Below are positions 1 through 6,887 of a stretch of 8,464 nt of DNA, in pieces. Every line of letters starts with the position of its first letter. The stretch's first letter is position 1. This DNA comes from Caulobacteraceae bacterium (lineage in GTDB: Bacteria > Pseudomonadota > Alphaproteobacteria > Caulobacterales > Caulobacteraceae). A program made the position numbers and the translations under genes. The stretch spans positions 1 through 8,464 of the forward strand of contig CANJYY010000091.1 in assembly GCA_947479185.1 (NCBI GenBank), given 5' to 3'. The notes under the pieces are model-generated. The model was not told the origin of the DNA and did not search any database. It saw nothing but the letters and a program-made list of their open reading frames with translations.

Positions 1-599
1 AGATGGCCGACATAGGGTTCGGAGGTGACGAAGGTCATCGGAACCCTGTCGCGGATCTTGCGGCGCTTGAGCTCCGTGTCGAGGATCATGGCGAATTCGT
101 AGGCCGGGCCGAAGCAGGACGCGCCCTGCACGGCGCCGACGACGATGGGCCCCGGGTTCTCGACAAAGCGATCAAAGGCCGCGGCCGCCGTCTCGGCGTG
201 ATCGACATGGCAGATCGACTGGGTGAAGCCGCCGTGCGGCCCCAGGCCCTCGATCTCGTCGAAGGCCAGCTCCGGCCCGGTGGCGATGACCAGGTAGTCG
301 TAGGTCAGCGAACTGCCATCGTTCAGCTCGATGCGGTTGTCGGCCGGCGAAACCCGTTTGGCGCCGACGCCGGCGAAGCTGATCCCCTTCTTCTTGAAGA
401 CGGGTGGCAGCTTCACTTCGATCGCGTCACGCTTTCGCCAGTGGACGGCCACCCAGGGATTCGACGGCACGAAGTGGAAGGTGTCGCCCTTGTTGATGAC
501 GGTGATCTCGGCCCGGTCGCCGACGGCCTCCTTGATTTCGAAGGCGGCGATGGCGCCGCCCAGCCCTGCGCCCAGGATGACAATACGCGGCTTGGCCAT
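1..599 (-). CDS. sqr: Sulfide:quinone oxidoreductase-like flavoprotein (partial, C-terminus outside window)
   Basis: Reading the minus strand from the ATG at 599-597 gives 199 full codons that run open off the left edge. The start beginning MAKPRIVILGAGLGG has a GxGxxG dinucleotide-binding motif (G10, G12, G15) for FAD, followed by the second-strand motif DYLVIATGP at about 101-109. Two cysteines, C130 in TQSICHVDHAE and C162 in GASCFGPAYEF, match the spacing of the first two redox cysteines of bacterial SQR (C128 and C160 in Acidithiobacillus, from memory). The third catalytic cysteine would lie outside the window. SQR is a membrane-associated enzyme that oxidises sulfide, passes electrons to quinone and releases persulfide or polysulfide. 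The start is set by GGAGG (609-613 on the plus strand) nine bases upstream; an in-frame ATG at 605 is too close to it. It is divergent from a BigR/SqrR-type repressor, the classic context. A flavocytochrome c sulfide dehydrogenase-like protein is a less likely alternative. Confidence 0.87.
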   Translation of the reverse strand, partial: MAKPRIVILGAGLGGAIAAFEIKEAVGDRAEITVINKGDTFHFVPSNPWVAVHWRKRDAIEVKLPPVFKKKGISFAGVGAKRVSPADNRIELNDGSSLTYDYLVIATGPELAFDEIEGLGPHGGFTQSICHVDHAETAAAAFDRFVENPGPIVVGAVQGASCFGPAYEFAMILDTELKRRKIRDRVPMTFVTSEPYVGH

Positions 600-714
600 G
601 GTCATATTCCTCCGAACGCCTCCGGTTGAGAGCAGCAGGGTCCGCCCGTTCCGGTCGGCAGGCTTTGATACGGATCACGTCGGGACCGACGAGCCGGGCT
701 TAACGTGTCGATGC

Positions 715-745
715 TTGACTTCATATTCTGACAATCGCATATACG
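715..745 (+). promoter_or_regulatory. Candidate promoter for the first ArsR-family gene
   Basis: TTGACT (715-720) is a good -35 box. The best -10 is TATACG (740-745), but the 19-base spacing is longer than ideal. It ends five bases before the ATG at 751, so the transcript would be nearly leaderless. No Shine-Dalgarno sequence precedes that ATG, which agrees. The -35 touches the minus-strand -10 (720-725) and the -10 overlaps the minus-strand -35, so the two promoters face each other across one AT-rich patch. Confidence 0.35.
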
Positions 746-748
746 CAA
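720..748 (-). promoter_or_regulatory. Candidate promoter for the SQR gene
   Basis: On the minus strand TTGCGT (748-743) and TATGAA (725-720) are separated by 17 bases, a good sigma70-type pair. Transcription would start near 713, giving a leader of about 113 nt before the SQR ATG. The elements overlap those proposed for the divergent repressor gene, so a repressor bound here could shut both. This is a pattern match only. Confidence 0.45.
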
Positions 749-755
749 CTATGAA
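720..755. repeat. Inverted repeat TTCATA / TATGAA in the SQR-repressor intergenic region
   Basis: TTCATA at 720-725 and its exact reverse complement TATGAA at 750-755 are 30 bp apart, about three helical turns. They bracket the promoter elements; the left arm is the proposed SQR -10 and the right arm covers the repressor start codon. Six-base arms this far apart can arise by chance, so a role as repressor operator is tentative. Confidence 0.3.
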
Positions 756-1056
756 TTTAGATGCTCACGCGATGAAGGCCTCGGCGGAGGACGCCTGCAC
801 CCTGCTCAAGGGACTGGCGAACCCGCACCGGCTGATGATCGTCTGCTCGCTGGTCGGCGGCGAGCAGTCGGTGGGCGCGCTGGCGCAGCTGCTCGGCATT
901 CGCGAGACCCTGGCGTCGCAGCATCTGGGCCTCCTGCGCCGCGACGGCATCGTCTCGGCGCGCCGGGATGGCCAGACCATCTACTACAGCCTCCAGAGCG
1001 GTCAGGCCCGCGCCCTGGTCGAGACCCTGTCCACCCTGTTTTGCGCGGTCGCCTGA
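751..1056 (+). CDS. bigR: ArsR-family persulfide-sensing repressor, BigR/SqrR type
   Basis: This is a 101-residue winged helix-turn-helix protein of ArsR/SmtB type. Helix entry is at LANPHRLMIVCSL (about 22-34), the HTH runs over about 40-68 with LASQHLGLLRRDG as recognition helix, and the wing is RRDGQTIYYSL. C32 and C98 are 66 residues apart, the same spacing and local context as the cysteine pair of SqrR (C41/C107) and BigR (C42/C108), which sense persulfides through an intramolecular polysulfide link. The C-terminal LVETLSTLFC closely resembles the same part of BigR. The start at 751 was chosen because the reading frame extended upstream to 331 would overlap the divergent SQR gene and its promoter; M8 at 772 is an alternative. 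No Shine-Dalgarno precedes 751. It is divergent from SQR and first in an operon with rhodanese and the RND genes, so it probably represses both directions until persulfide accumulates. Confidence 0.88.
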   Translation: MNLDAHAMKASAEDACTLLKGLANPHRLMIVCSLVGGEQSVGALAQLLGIRETLASQHLGLLRRDGIVSARRDGQTIYYSLQSGQARALVETLSTLFCAVA

Positions 1057-1082
1057 CCGCCCTGTTTCAGAAGGATCCTCCG

Positions 1083-1445
1083 ATGTTCGGCTCCCCCAAG
1101 ACCAAGGACCTGACCCCCGCCCAGGTGAAGGCCTCCCTCGACGCGCACGAGATCCTGCTGATCGACGTGCGTGAACCGGGCGAGTTCGCCGCCGAGCGCA
1201 TTCACGGCGCGCTGAACTTCCCGCTCTCGACGTTTGATCCGGGCGCCCTGCCCGCCGCCGGCGACAAGCTGATGGTGCTCCAGTGCGGGTCGGGAAAGCG
1301 GTCGGCGACCGCCATCGGCCACTGCCAGAAGGCCGGTCACACCATCGACTCCCATCTTGCCGGCGGGATCATGGCCTGGAAGGCCGCGGGCCTGCCGACG
1401 GTGACGATCGACAGCGGGACGGGCTCCGTGCTCGACCGTCGCTAG
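1083..1445 (+). CDS. Single-domain rhodanese (sulfurtransferase)
   Basis: A 120-residue single-domain rhodanese. It shows LIDVREPGEFAAERIHGALNFP (about 26-47, the usual DVREPxE...GHIxGAxN region) and the active-site loop LQCGSGKRSA with catalytic C68. The tail HLAGGIMAWKAAGLPT (91-106) is the family's closing motif. C81 is an additional cysteine. The ATG at 1083 is preceded by AAGGAT (1071-1076) six bases upstream; an earlier in-frame ATG at 1041 lies inside the repressor gene and is rejected. No signal peptide is seen, so it should be cytoplasmic. It starts 26 bases after the repressor stop and 34 bases before the RND adaptor, so it is most likely co-transcribed with them. Expected role: carrying sulfane sulfur as a C68 persulfide from SQR products to thiols such as glutathione. 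The true acceptor is not shown by sequence. Confidence 0.9.
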   Translation: MFGSPKTKDLTPAQVKASLDAHEILLIDVREPGEFAAERIHGALNFPLSTFDPGALPAAGDKLMVLQCGSGKRSATAIGHCQKAGHTIDSHLAGGIMAWKAAGLPTVTIDSGTGSVLDRR

Positions 1446-1479
1446 TCACGCGAAACCAGAACCCACGAACGGGCGGACC

Positions 1480-2511
1480 ATGGCCAGACTCCTTTCCCTC
1501 GCCGGCGCCTTGAGCGCCGCTCTGCTGCTGTCAGCCTGCGGCGGCTCCGAACCGGCTGAGCCGGCGCCGGCGCGCGCGCCGGCCGCGGGGCGGATGACCC
1601 TGGCCTGGAGCACGGTCGCGGACATCAAGCCGGTCTCGGCCACCCTGACGACGCGGGACATGGGCGAAGCCAGGGCGCGGATTTCCGGCGTGCTGGTGTC
1701 CCTACTGGTCAAGGAGGGCGACATGGTCCGTCAGGGCCAGCTGATCGCCACGGTAAGGGATGACCGCCTGGCCTTGGTGACGGCGTCCTATGACGCGCAG
1801 GTCGCCGCCGCCGCAGCCGATGCGGCGCGGGCCCAGGGCGATCTCTCCCGTACGCGCACCCTGTTCAATCAGGGCATCTACGCCCAGGCCCGCATGGACC
1901 AGGTCGAAGCCATGGCCAAGGCCGCCAACGCCACCCTGGCCGCGGCGAAGGCCCAGCGCGCGGCCAGCGCCGAGCTGGGCGCCCAGGGCGCCATCCTGGC
2001 GCCGGCGTCGGGGCGGGTGCTGACCGCAGATGTGCCGCTCGGCTCGGTCGTCATGGCCGGCCAGTCGGTCGCCCGGATCACCGCCGGGCCGACCGTCGTC
2101 CGTATCGAACTGCCCGAAGCCCAGGCCCAGGCCCTCAAGGTCGGCGACGCTGTCCAGCTGGCCGCCGAGGACCTGCGCGGTGTGGCCACAACAGGACAGG
2201 TGACGCAGGTCTATCCGTCCGTGACCGCCGGACAGGTCGTCGCAGACGTCACCGCCGCCGGGCTTCCGGGAGATCTGGTCGGGCAACGCGTCCGCGTCGG
2301 CATCCGTGTCGGCCAGCGCCAGGCGCTGGTGGTTCCGCGCCGCTATGTCTCGACCCGCTACGGCATCGACTACGTCCGGCTGGTCGGCAAGGACGGCGCG
2401 GTCTCCGAAACACCGGTGCAGACGACCGCCGCGCCGACTGCCGCCGATGTCGAACTGCTGTCCGGCGTTCGCCCCGGTGATGTCCTCGTGCCTGCCGGAG
2501 CCGGTCAATGA
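1480..2511 (+). CDS. RND efflux periplasmic adaptor (membrane fusion) lipoprotein
   Basis: A 343-residue adaptor. The N-terminus is a lipoprotein signal with lipobox LLSAC, so C20 should be lipidated and the mature protein anchored to the membrane by its N-terminus. A proline/alanine-rich linker (22-37) follows. The two lipoyl half-motifs are ISGVLVSLLVKEGDMVRQGQ (about 68-87) and APASGRVLTADVPLGSVVMAGQ (about 174-195). Between them lies an alanine-rich coiled-coil hairpin (about 97-168). A beta-barrel region (about 205-280) and a membrane-proximal domain (about 283-340, ending LLSGVRPGDVLVPAG) complete the fold. No histidine- or methionine-rich metal-binding extension is seen, which argues against a CusB-like metal role. 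Only a weak Shine-Dalgarno (GGGCGG, 1471-1476) precedes the ATG. Its TGA overlaps the permease ATG by four bases, so the two are probably translationally coupled. Confidence 0.92.
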   Translation: MARLLSLAGALSAALLLSACGGSEPAEPAPARAPAAGRMTLAWSTVADIKPVSATLTTRDMGEARARISGVLVSLLVKEGDMVRQGQLIATVRDDRLALVTASYDAQVAAAAADAARAQGDLSRTRTLFNQGIYAQARMDQVEAMAKAANATLAAAKAQRAASAELGAQGAILAPASGRVLTADVPLGSVVMAGQSVARITAGPTVVRIELPEAQAQALKVGDAVQLAAEDLRGVATTGQVTQVYPSVTAGQVVADVTAAGLPGDLVGQRVRVGIRVGQRQALVVPRRYVSTRYGIDYVRLVGKDGAVSETPVQTTAAPTAADVELLSGVRPGDVLVPAGAGQ

Positions 2512-5500
2512 ACCTCGGCCTTTCCGGGCGGCTGACCCGGGCGACGATCAAGTCGCCGCTGACCCCGCTGTTCCTGCTGGCCGCCATCGCGGTGGGCCTG
2601 CTGGCGCTGGCGAGCATTCCGCGTGAGGAAGAGCCGCAGATCAGCGTGCCGATGGTCGACATCATGGTCGCCGCGCCCGGTCTGCGCGCGCCCGACGCCA
2701 TCGAACTGGTCGGCAAGCCGCTCGAGACCATCGTCAAGAGCGTCGCCGACGTCGAACACGTCTACACCTTCGCTGACGACGACCAGGTCATGGTCACGGC
2801 CCGTTTCAAGGTCGGGGTTGATCCCGACGCGGCGGCCGTGCGCGTGCATGAGAAGGTCCGCGCCAACATGGACCGCATCCCGGCCGGCATTCCCGAGCCG
2901 CTGATACAGACCCGCGGCATCAACGATGTGCCCAGCCTTGTGCTGACGCTGTCGCCGAAGCCCGGCGCGGCCGGCCAGTGGACCGACCAGGCGCTGTATG
3001 AACTGGCCGGCAAGCTGCGCACCGAGGTGGCCAAGGTCGACGACGTCGGCCTGACTTTCATCGTCGGCGGCAGGCCGCAGGAAATCCGCGTCGAGCCCGA
3101 TCCCGCCAGACTGGCCCTGCACGGCGTGTCGCTGGGCGGACTGATGGACGCCATCCGTCAGGCCAACCGCGCCTTCCCGGCCGGTCAGGTCCGCAACAAC
3201 GGCCAGTCCGTTCAGGTGACGGCCGGCCGCACCCTGGCCAGCGCCGTCGACATCGGCCTGATCGCCCTGCCCTCCGCGCGCGGCGAGATGGTCTATGTCC
3301 GCGACGTCGCCAAGGTGATCGAGGCCCCGCGTGAGGACCAGGCCCGCGCCTGGCGCTACGCCCGCGTCGGCCAGGACTGGAGCCAGGCCCCCGCCGTCAG
3401 CCTGGCCATCGCCAAGCGCAAGGGCGCCAACGCCGTCGTGGTCTCCCACGCCGTGCTGGCCCGGGTCGAGGCCCTCAAGGGCACGCTGCTGCCCGACAGC
3501 CTGGATGTCGCGGTGACCCGCGACTATGGCGAGACCGCCAACGAGAAGGCCAACGAGCTGCTGTTCCACCTCGGTCTGGCGACCCTGTCGATCGTGGTTC
3601 TGATCGGTTTCGCCATCGGCTGGCGCGAGGCGGCGGTGACGGCTGTGGTCATTCCGACGACCATCCTGCTGACCCTCTTCGCGTCGAACCTGATGGGCTA
3701 CACCATCAACCGGGTCAGCCTGTTCGCGCTGATCTTCTCGATCGGCATCCTCGTCGACGACGCCATCGTCATGATCGAGAACATCGCCCGCCACTGGGCG
3801 ATGAAGGATGGCCGAAGCCGGATCGACGCGGCGGTCGAGGCCGTGGCCGAGGTCGGCAACCCGACCGTGGTCGCCACCCTGACCGTGGTCTCCGCCCTGC
3901 TGCCGATGCTGTTCGTGTCCGGCCTGATGGGCCCCTACATGGCGCCCATCCCGGTCAACGCCTCGGCCGCCATGGTGTTCTCGTTCTTCGTCGCCGTGGT
4001 CATCGCGCCCTGGCTGATGGTGCGGTTCGCGCGCAAGACCCTGGCCGCCGATGGCGGTCATCACGGCGAGGGCAAACTGGGCGCCGTCTACCGCAAGGTC
4101 GCCGGCGGCGTCATCGCCACCCGCAGCAGCGCCTGGACCTTCCTGATCGCCGTGGGCCTCGCGACCCTGGTCGCCTGCGCCATGTTCGCCACCAAGACGG
4201 TGACCGTGAAGCTGCTGCCGTTCGACAACAAGTCGGAGCTGCAGGTGGTCGTCGACCTGCCCGAAGGCACGTCGCTCGAGGCGACCCAGCGCGTGCTGAA
4301 CGACGCGGCGCTGATCACCCGGGCCCTGCCCGAGGTCACCGCCATCGACGCCTATGCCGGGACCGCCTCGCCGTTCAACTTCAACGGCCTGGTCCGGCAC
4401 TACTACCAGCGCAACAAGCCGGAGATGGGCGACCTGTCCGTGGCCCTGGCGGCAAAGGGCGAGCGGAAACGCTCCAGCCACATCATCGCCCTGGACCTGC
4501 GTGAGCGCCTGGCGGCGCTGACCCTGCCCGCCGGCTCATCGATCAAGGTGGTCGAGGCGCCGCCGGGACCGCCGGTCATGGCCACCCTGCTGGCCGAGGT
4601 CTACGGCCCGGACGCGAAGACGCGTCGCGCCGTGGCTGAACGGGTCAAGGCGACCTTCCGCTCCGTGCCCTACATCGTCGACGTCGACGACAGCTACGGA
4701 CAACCCCGGCCTGGCCTGCGCCTGGTTCCCGACCGCGACCGGCTGGAGGCGCTGCGCGTCACCGACCGCGACGTCTATGACTCGATCGGCGCGGCGCTGG
4801 GCGGCCAGGTGGTCGGCTACGCCCACCGCGGTGAAGGCCGGGACCCGCTGGAAATCTCCGTCCGCCTGCCGCAGTCCGCGCGCAGCTGGGGCGAAGGCCT
4901 CGCGGCCATGCCCGTGGCCCAGTCCCAGACCGGCCGCCTGGTCGCCCTCGGCGAGGTCGTCACGGCCAGCCAGGAAGCCGGCTCGACGCACATCTTCCGC
5001 CGCGACGGCCGCGACGTGGACATGATCCTCGGCGAGCTGGCCGGGGCCTACGAGGCGCCGATCTACGGCATGCTGGCGGTCGACAAGGCCATCAGGGAGG
5101 GCGACTGGAAGGATGTTCCCAAGCCGGACATCCGCCTGCACGGTCAGCCAACCGATGAAAGCCGCCCGACCGTCCTGTGGGACGGTGAATGGGAGATCAC
5201 CTGGGTGACGTTCCGCGACATGGGCGCCGCCTTCGGGGTCGCTATCCTCGGCATCTATGTGCTGGTCGTCGCCCAGTTCAAAAGCTTCCGCCTGCCGCTG
5301 GTCATCCTGACCCCGATCCCGCTGACCCTCGTCGGCATCGTCATCGGCCACATCCTGTTCGGCGCGCCGTTCACGGCGACCTCAATGATCGGCTTCATCG
5401 CCCTGGCCGGGATCATCGTGCGAAACTCGATCCTGCTTGTGGACTTCATCCGCCACAGCCAGGGCGACGGGCGACCGCTGCGCGAGGTGCTGCTCGAGGC

Positions 5501-5708
5501 CGGCGCGATCCGCTTCAAGCCGATCGTGCTGACCGCCCTGGCGGCGATGATCGGCGCCGCCGTGATCCTGTTCGACCCGATCTTCCAGGGTCTGGCGATC
5601 TCGCTGCTGTTCGGCCTGGCGTCCTCGACGCTGCTGACGGTGCTGGTGATCCCGGCGATCTACGTCGTGCTCAGGGATGACCAGCCGAAACGCGCCGCCG
5701 CGGCATAG
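2508..5708 (+). CDS. RND-family inner-membrane efflux permease (AcrB/HAE1-like)
   Basis: At 1066 residues this is a full-length RND pump. TM1 lies near 17-36, followed by REEEPQISVP, typical of the start of the first porter loop. The TM4 core SIGILVDDAIVMIENI holds the proton-relay aspartates D417 and D418. TM2-TM6 cover about 350-505, the second large loop about 565-900, and TM8-TM12 about 905-1055. In TM10 the segment GIIVRNSILLVDF has R972 where AcrB has the relay lysine K940. No CusA-type methionine triad was recognised, so a heavy-metal (CusA/CzcA) assignment is not supported. It works with the adaptor just upstream as a proton-driven exporter. No outer-membrane TolC-type channel gene follows, so that part must be encoded elsewhere. 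The substrate is unknown; the surrounding sulfide genes suggest a sulfur-stress link, which is inference. Confidence 0.93.
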   Translation: MNLGLSGRLTRATIKSPLTPLFLLAAIAVGLLALASIPREEEPQISVPMVDIMVAAPGLRAPDAIELVGKPLETIVKSVADVEHVYTFADDDQVMVTARFKVGVDPDAAAVRVHEKVRANMDRIPAGIPEPLIQTRGINDVPSLVLTLSPKPGAAGQWTDQALYELAGKLRTEVAKVDDVGLTFIVGGRPQEIRVEPDPARLALHGVSLGGLMDAIRQANRAFPAGQVRNNGQSVQVTAGRTLASAVDIGLIALPSARGEMVYVRDVAKVIEAPREDQARAWRYARVGQDWSQAPAVSLAIAKRKGANAVVVSHAVLARVEALKGTLLPDSLDVAVTRDYGETANEKANELLFHLGLATLSIVVLIGFAIGWREAAVTAVVIPTTILLTLFASNLMGYTINRVSLFALIFSIGILVDDAIVMIENIARHWAMKDGRSRIDAAVEAVAEVGNPTVVATLTVVSALLPMLFVSGLMGPYMAPIPVNASAAMVFSFFVAVVIAPWLMVRFARKTLAADGGHHGEGKLGAVYRKVAGGVIATRSSAWTFLIAVGLATLVACAMFATKTVTVKLLPFDNKSELQVVVDLPEGTSLEATQRVLNDAALITRALPEVTAIDAYAGTASPFNFNGLVRHYYQRNKPEMGDLSVALAAKGERKRSSHIIALDLRERLAALTLPAGSSIKVVEAPPGPPVMATLLAEVYGPDAKTRRAVAERVKATFRSVPYIVDVDDSYGQPRPGLRLVPDRDRLEALRVTDRDVYDSIGAALGGQVVGYAHRGEGRDPLEISVRLPQSARSWGEGLAAMPVAQSQTGRLVALGEVVTASQEAGSTHIFRRDGRDVDMILGELAGAYEAPIYGMLAVDKAIREGDWKDVPKPDIRLHGQPTDESRPTVLWDGEWEITWVTFRDMGAAFGVAILGIYVLVVAQFKSFRLPLVILTPIPLTLVGIVIGHILFGAPFTATSMIGFIALAGIIVRNSILLVDFIRHSQGDGRPLREVLLEAGAIRFKPIVLTALAAMIGAAVILFDPIFQGLAISLLFGLASSTLLTVLVIPAIYVVLRDDQPKRAAAA

Positions 5709-5730
5709 CGACCGCGGCGGCGGCTCGGGC

Positions 5731-5758
5731 TTGCACATGTATGCGTGTTTTCTACATT
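5731..5758 (+). promoter_or_regulatory. Candidate promoter for the second ArsR-family gene
   Basis: TTGCAC (5731-5736) and TACATT (5753-5758) are separated by 16 bases. The -10 ends six bases before the ATG at 5765, so transcription should start at or next to the A of that ATG. An inverted repeat ATGTA (5737-5741) / TACAT (5753-5757) lies between and over the boxes and could be an operator for autoregulation; its short arms make that tentative. Confidence 0.45.
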
Positions 5759-5764
5759 AGGCGG

Positions 5765-6097
5765 ATGACCAGCCGCGTTGCCGCACGACCGTCCTCGACC
5801 GAGCTGTCCGAGCTTGAGAACAGCGCCCATGCGGCCGCCCGTCTGCTCAAGCTGCTGGCCAGCGAGCAGCGGCTGCTGATCCTGTGCAAACTGATCGAGG
5901 GCGAGAGCTCGGTGGGTGACCTGTCAGCCCATGTCGGCTTGGCCCAGTCCGCGACATCGCAGCATCTGGCGAAGATGCGGGCCGAGGGCCTCGTCGCGAC
6001 CCGGCGGGACGCCCAGACGATCTACTACCGGCTCGACGATCCGGCCGCGATCCGCATGCTCGATACGTTGTGCGAGATCTACAAACGGCCCGCCTGA
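5765..6097 (+). CDS. ArsR-family transcriptional regulator (second copy)
   Basis: A 110-residue winged HTH regulator. It contains LLASEQRLLILCKLIEGESSVGDL, recognition helix QSATSQHLAKMRAEG, and wing TRRDAQTIYYRL. I chose the ATG at 5765 rather than the in-frame ATG at 5741, because 5741 falls between candidate -35 and -10 boxes; starting at 5741 adds eight residues. Two cysteines, C41 and C103, are 62 apart. C41 aligns with the first sensor cysteine of BigR/SqrR. C103 (DTLCEIY) aligns one helical turn before the second sensor cysteine, so a modified thiol sensor is possible. No arsenic- or zinc-type CVC site was seen. It lies 56 bases after the RND permease stop, on the same strand, and converges with the TauE/SafE gene only seven bases away. 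Its targets are not shown by sequence; its own promoter and the RND operon are the natural candidates. Confidence 0.85.
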   Translation: MTSRVAARPSSTELSELENSAHAAARLLKLLASEQRLLILCKLIEGESSVGDLSAHVGLAQSATSQHLAKMRAEGLVATRRDAQTIYYRLDDPAAIRMLDTLCEIYKRPA

Positions 6098-6104
6098 CCC
6101 GCGG

Positions 6105-6887
6105 CTAGAGCCCGAGCGCCTTCCAGGCGACATAGGCGGCGACCAGCAGCACCAGTCCCGCGAACAGGCGCCGCGCCAGCAGGGCGTGGCCGACCAGCGC
6201 GCCGGCGCCCTTGAGACCGACCCAGCCGCCCGCCGCGCCGCCGAGGATGAACAGGCCGGCCACCGGCCAGTCCACCAGCCCGGACAGGGCGTAGTTGGTC
6301 GAGGTCGCGGCGCCGAACAGCGCCACCGACAGCAGCGAGGACGCCGCTGCGTTGGCCAGCGTCATGCCTGTGGCCGCCATCAGGCCCGGCACGATCAGGA
6401 AGCCGCCGCCGATGCCGAAGAAGCCCGCCGCCAGTCCGGTCAGCAGCCCCAGAGGCGCGAGCTTGAGCGTCAACTGCCAGGTGATGTGAACCTGGGGATC
6501 GCCCTCGCTTTTCGGCCGCCGCAGCATCGACAGGGCGATCGCCGCCATGGCCAGGGCGAAGAACAGCAGCAGCCGCTGGCCGTCGACCTGTTTGGCGAGG
6601 CTCGAGCCGACGAAGGAGCCGGCCAGGCCGGCGGCGGCGAACACCGTCGCGCAGGGCCATTTCACCCGCCCGCCCCGACCGTGTCCGATCAGGTTGATCA
6701 GGGCGTTGACGGCCACGGCCGCGGCGGACGTGCCGATGGCGACATGCGGATCCCGCACGCCGACGACATAGAGCAGCAGCGGTGTGGCCAGCACGGATCC
6801 GCCGCCGCCGAACAGCGCCAGCAGCAGTCCAACCAGGGCCCCGCTGGCCACGGCGAGCGCGGCGCTCGAAAGAGTAATGTCGATCAT
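6105..6887 (-). CDS. TauE/SafE (TSUP) family membrane permease, probable sulfite/sulfur-anion exporter
   Basis: A 260-residue hydrophobic protein with the twofold internal repeat typical of TauE/SafE. Repeat one has GLLLALFGGGGSVLATPLL (20-38) then GTSAAAVAVNALIN. Repeat two has GLAAGFFGIGGGFLIVPGLM (151-170) then AAASSLLSVALFGAATS. About eight membrane segments can be drawn, with a short polar loop (RRPKSEGDPQ, 123-132) between the halves. Members of this family are reported or proposed to move sulfite, thiosulfate, sulfoacetate or related anions. The ATG at 6887 overlaps the TGA of the upstream ArsR gene in an ATGA junction, with AGGGAG seven bases upstream of the start, so it is co-transcribed and probably coupled. 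With a persulfide dioxygenase divergently encoded next door, export of sulfite from the cytoplasm is the most economical role; this is inferred from context. Confidence 0.9.
   Translation of the reverse strand: MIDITLSSAALAVASGALVGLLLALFGGGGSVLATPLLLYVVGVRDPHVAIGTSAAAVAVNALINLIGHGRGGRVKWPCATVFAAAGLAGSFVGSSLAKQVDGQRLLLFFALAMAAIALSMLRRPKSEGDPQVHITWQLTLKLAPLGLLTGLAAGFFGIGGGFLIVPGLMAATGMTLANAAASSLLSVALFGAATSTNYALSGLVDWPVAGLFILGGAAGGWVGLKGAGALVGHALLARRLFAGLVLLVAAYVAWKALGL

Noticed and set aside
3..629. A 208-codon plus-strand frame opposite the SQR gene
   Set aside because: The minus strand encodes a recognisable FAD enzyme start, and this translation is composition-driven with no motif.
331..750. 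Upstream extension of the first ArsR reading frame
   Set aside because: It would overlap the divergent SQR gene and its promoter, and ArsR proteins of this type are about 100-120 residues; the start at 751 gives cysteine spacing identical to BigR/SqrR.
2505..4481. A 658-codon open frame on the minus strand opposite the RND permease gene
   Set aside because: It is the antisense shadow of a strongly GC3-biased gene. Its translation is rich in G, D, H, Q and R with no recognisable domain, while the plus-strand frame is a clear RND permease.
4536..5351. A 271-codon minus-strand frame in the RND permease gene
   Set aside because: Another antisense shadow with D/A/G/V-rich composition and no domain.
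2508..5708. Heavy-metal (CusA/CzcA) identity for the RND permease, suggested by nearby ArsR genes
   Set aside because: No methionine triad or metal-binding adaptor extension was seen, and the ArsR copies carry thiol-sensor cysteines rather than a CVC-type metal site.
6098..6115. Small palindromes (CCGCGG and GGCTagAGCC) at the convergent junction of the second ArsR and TauE/SafE genes
   Set aside because: Too short, loop too tight and no T-run; expected by chance in such GC-rich DNA.
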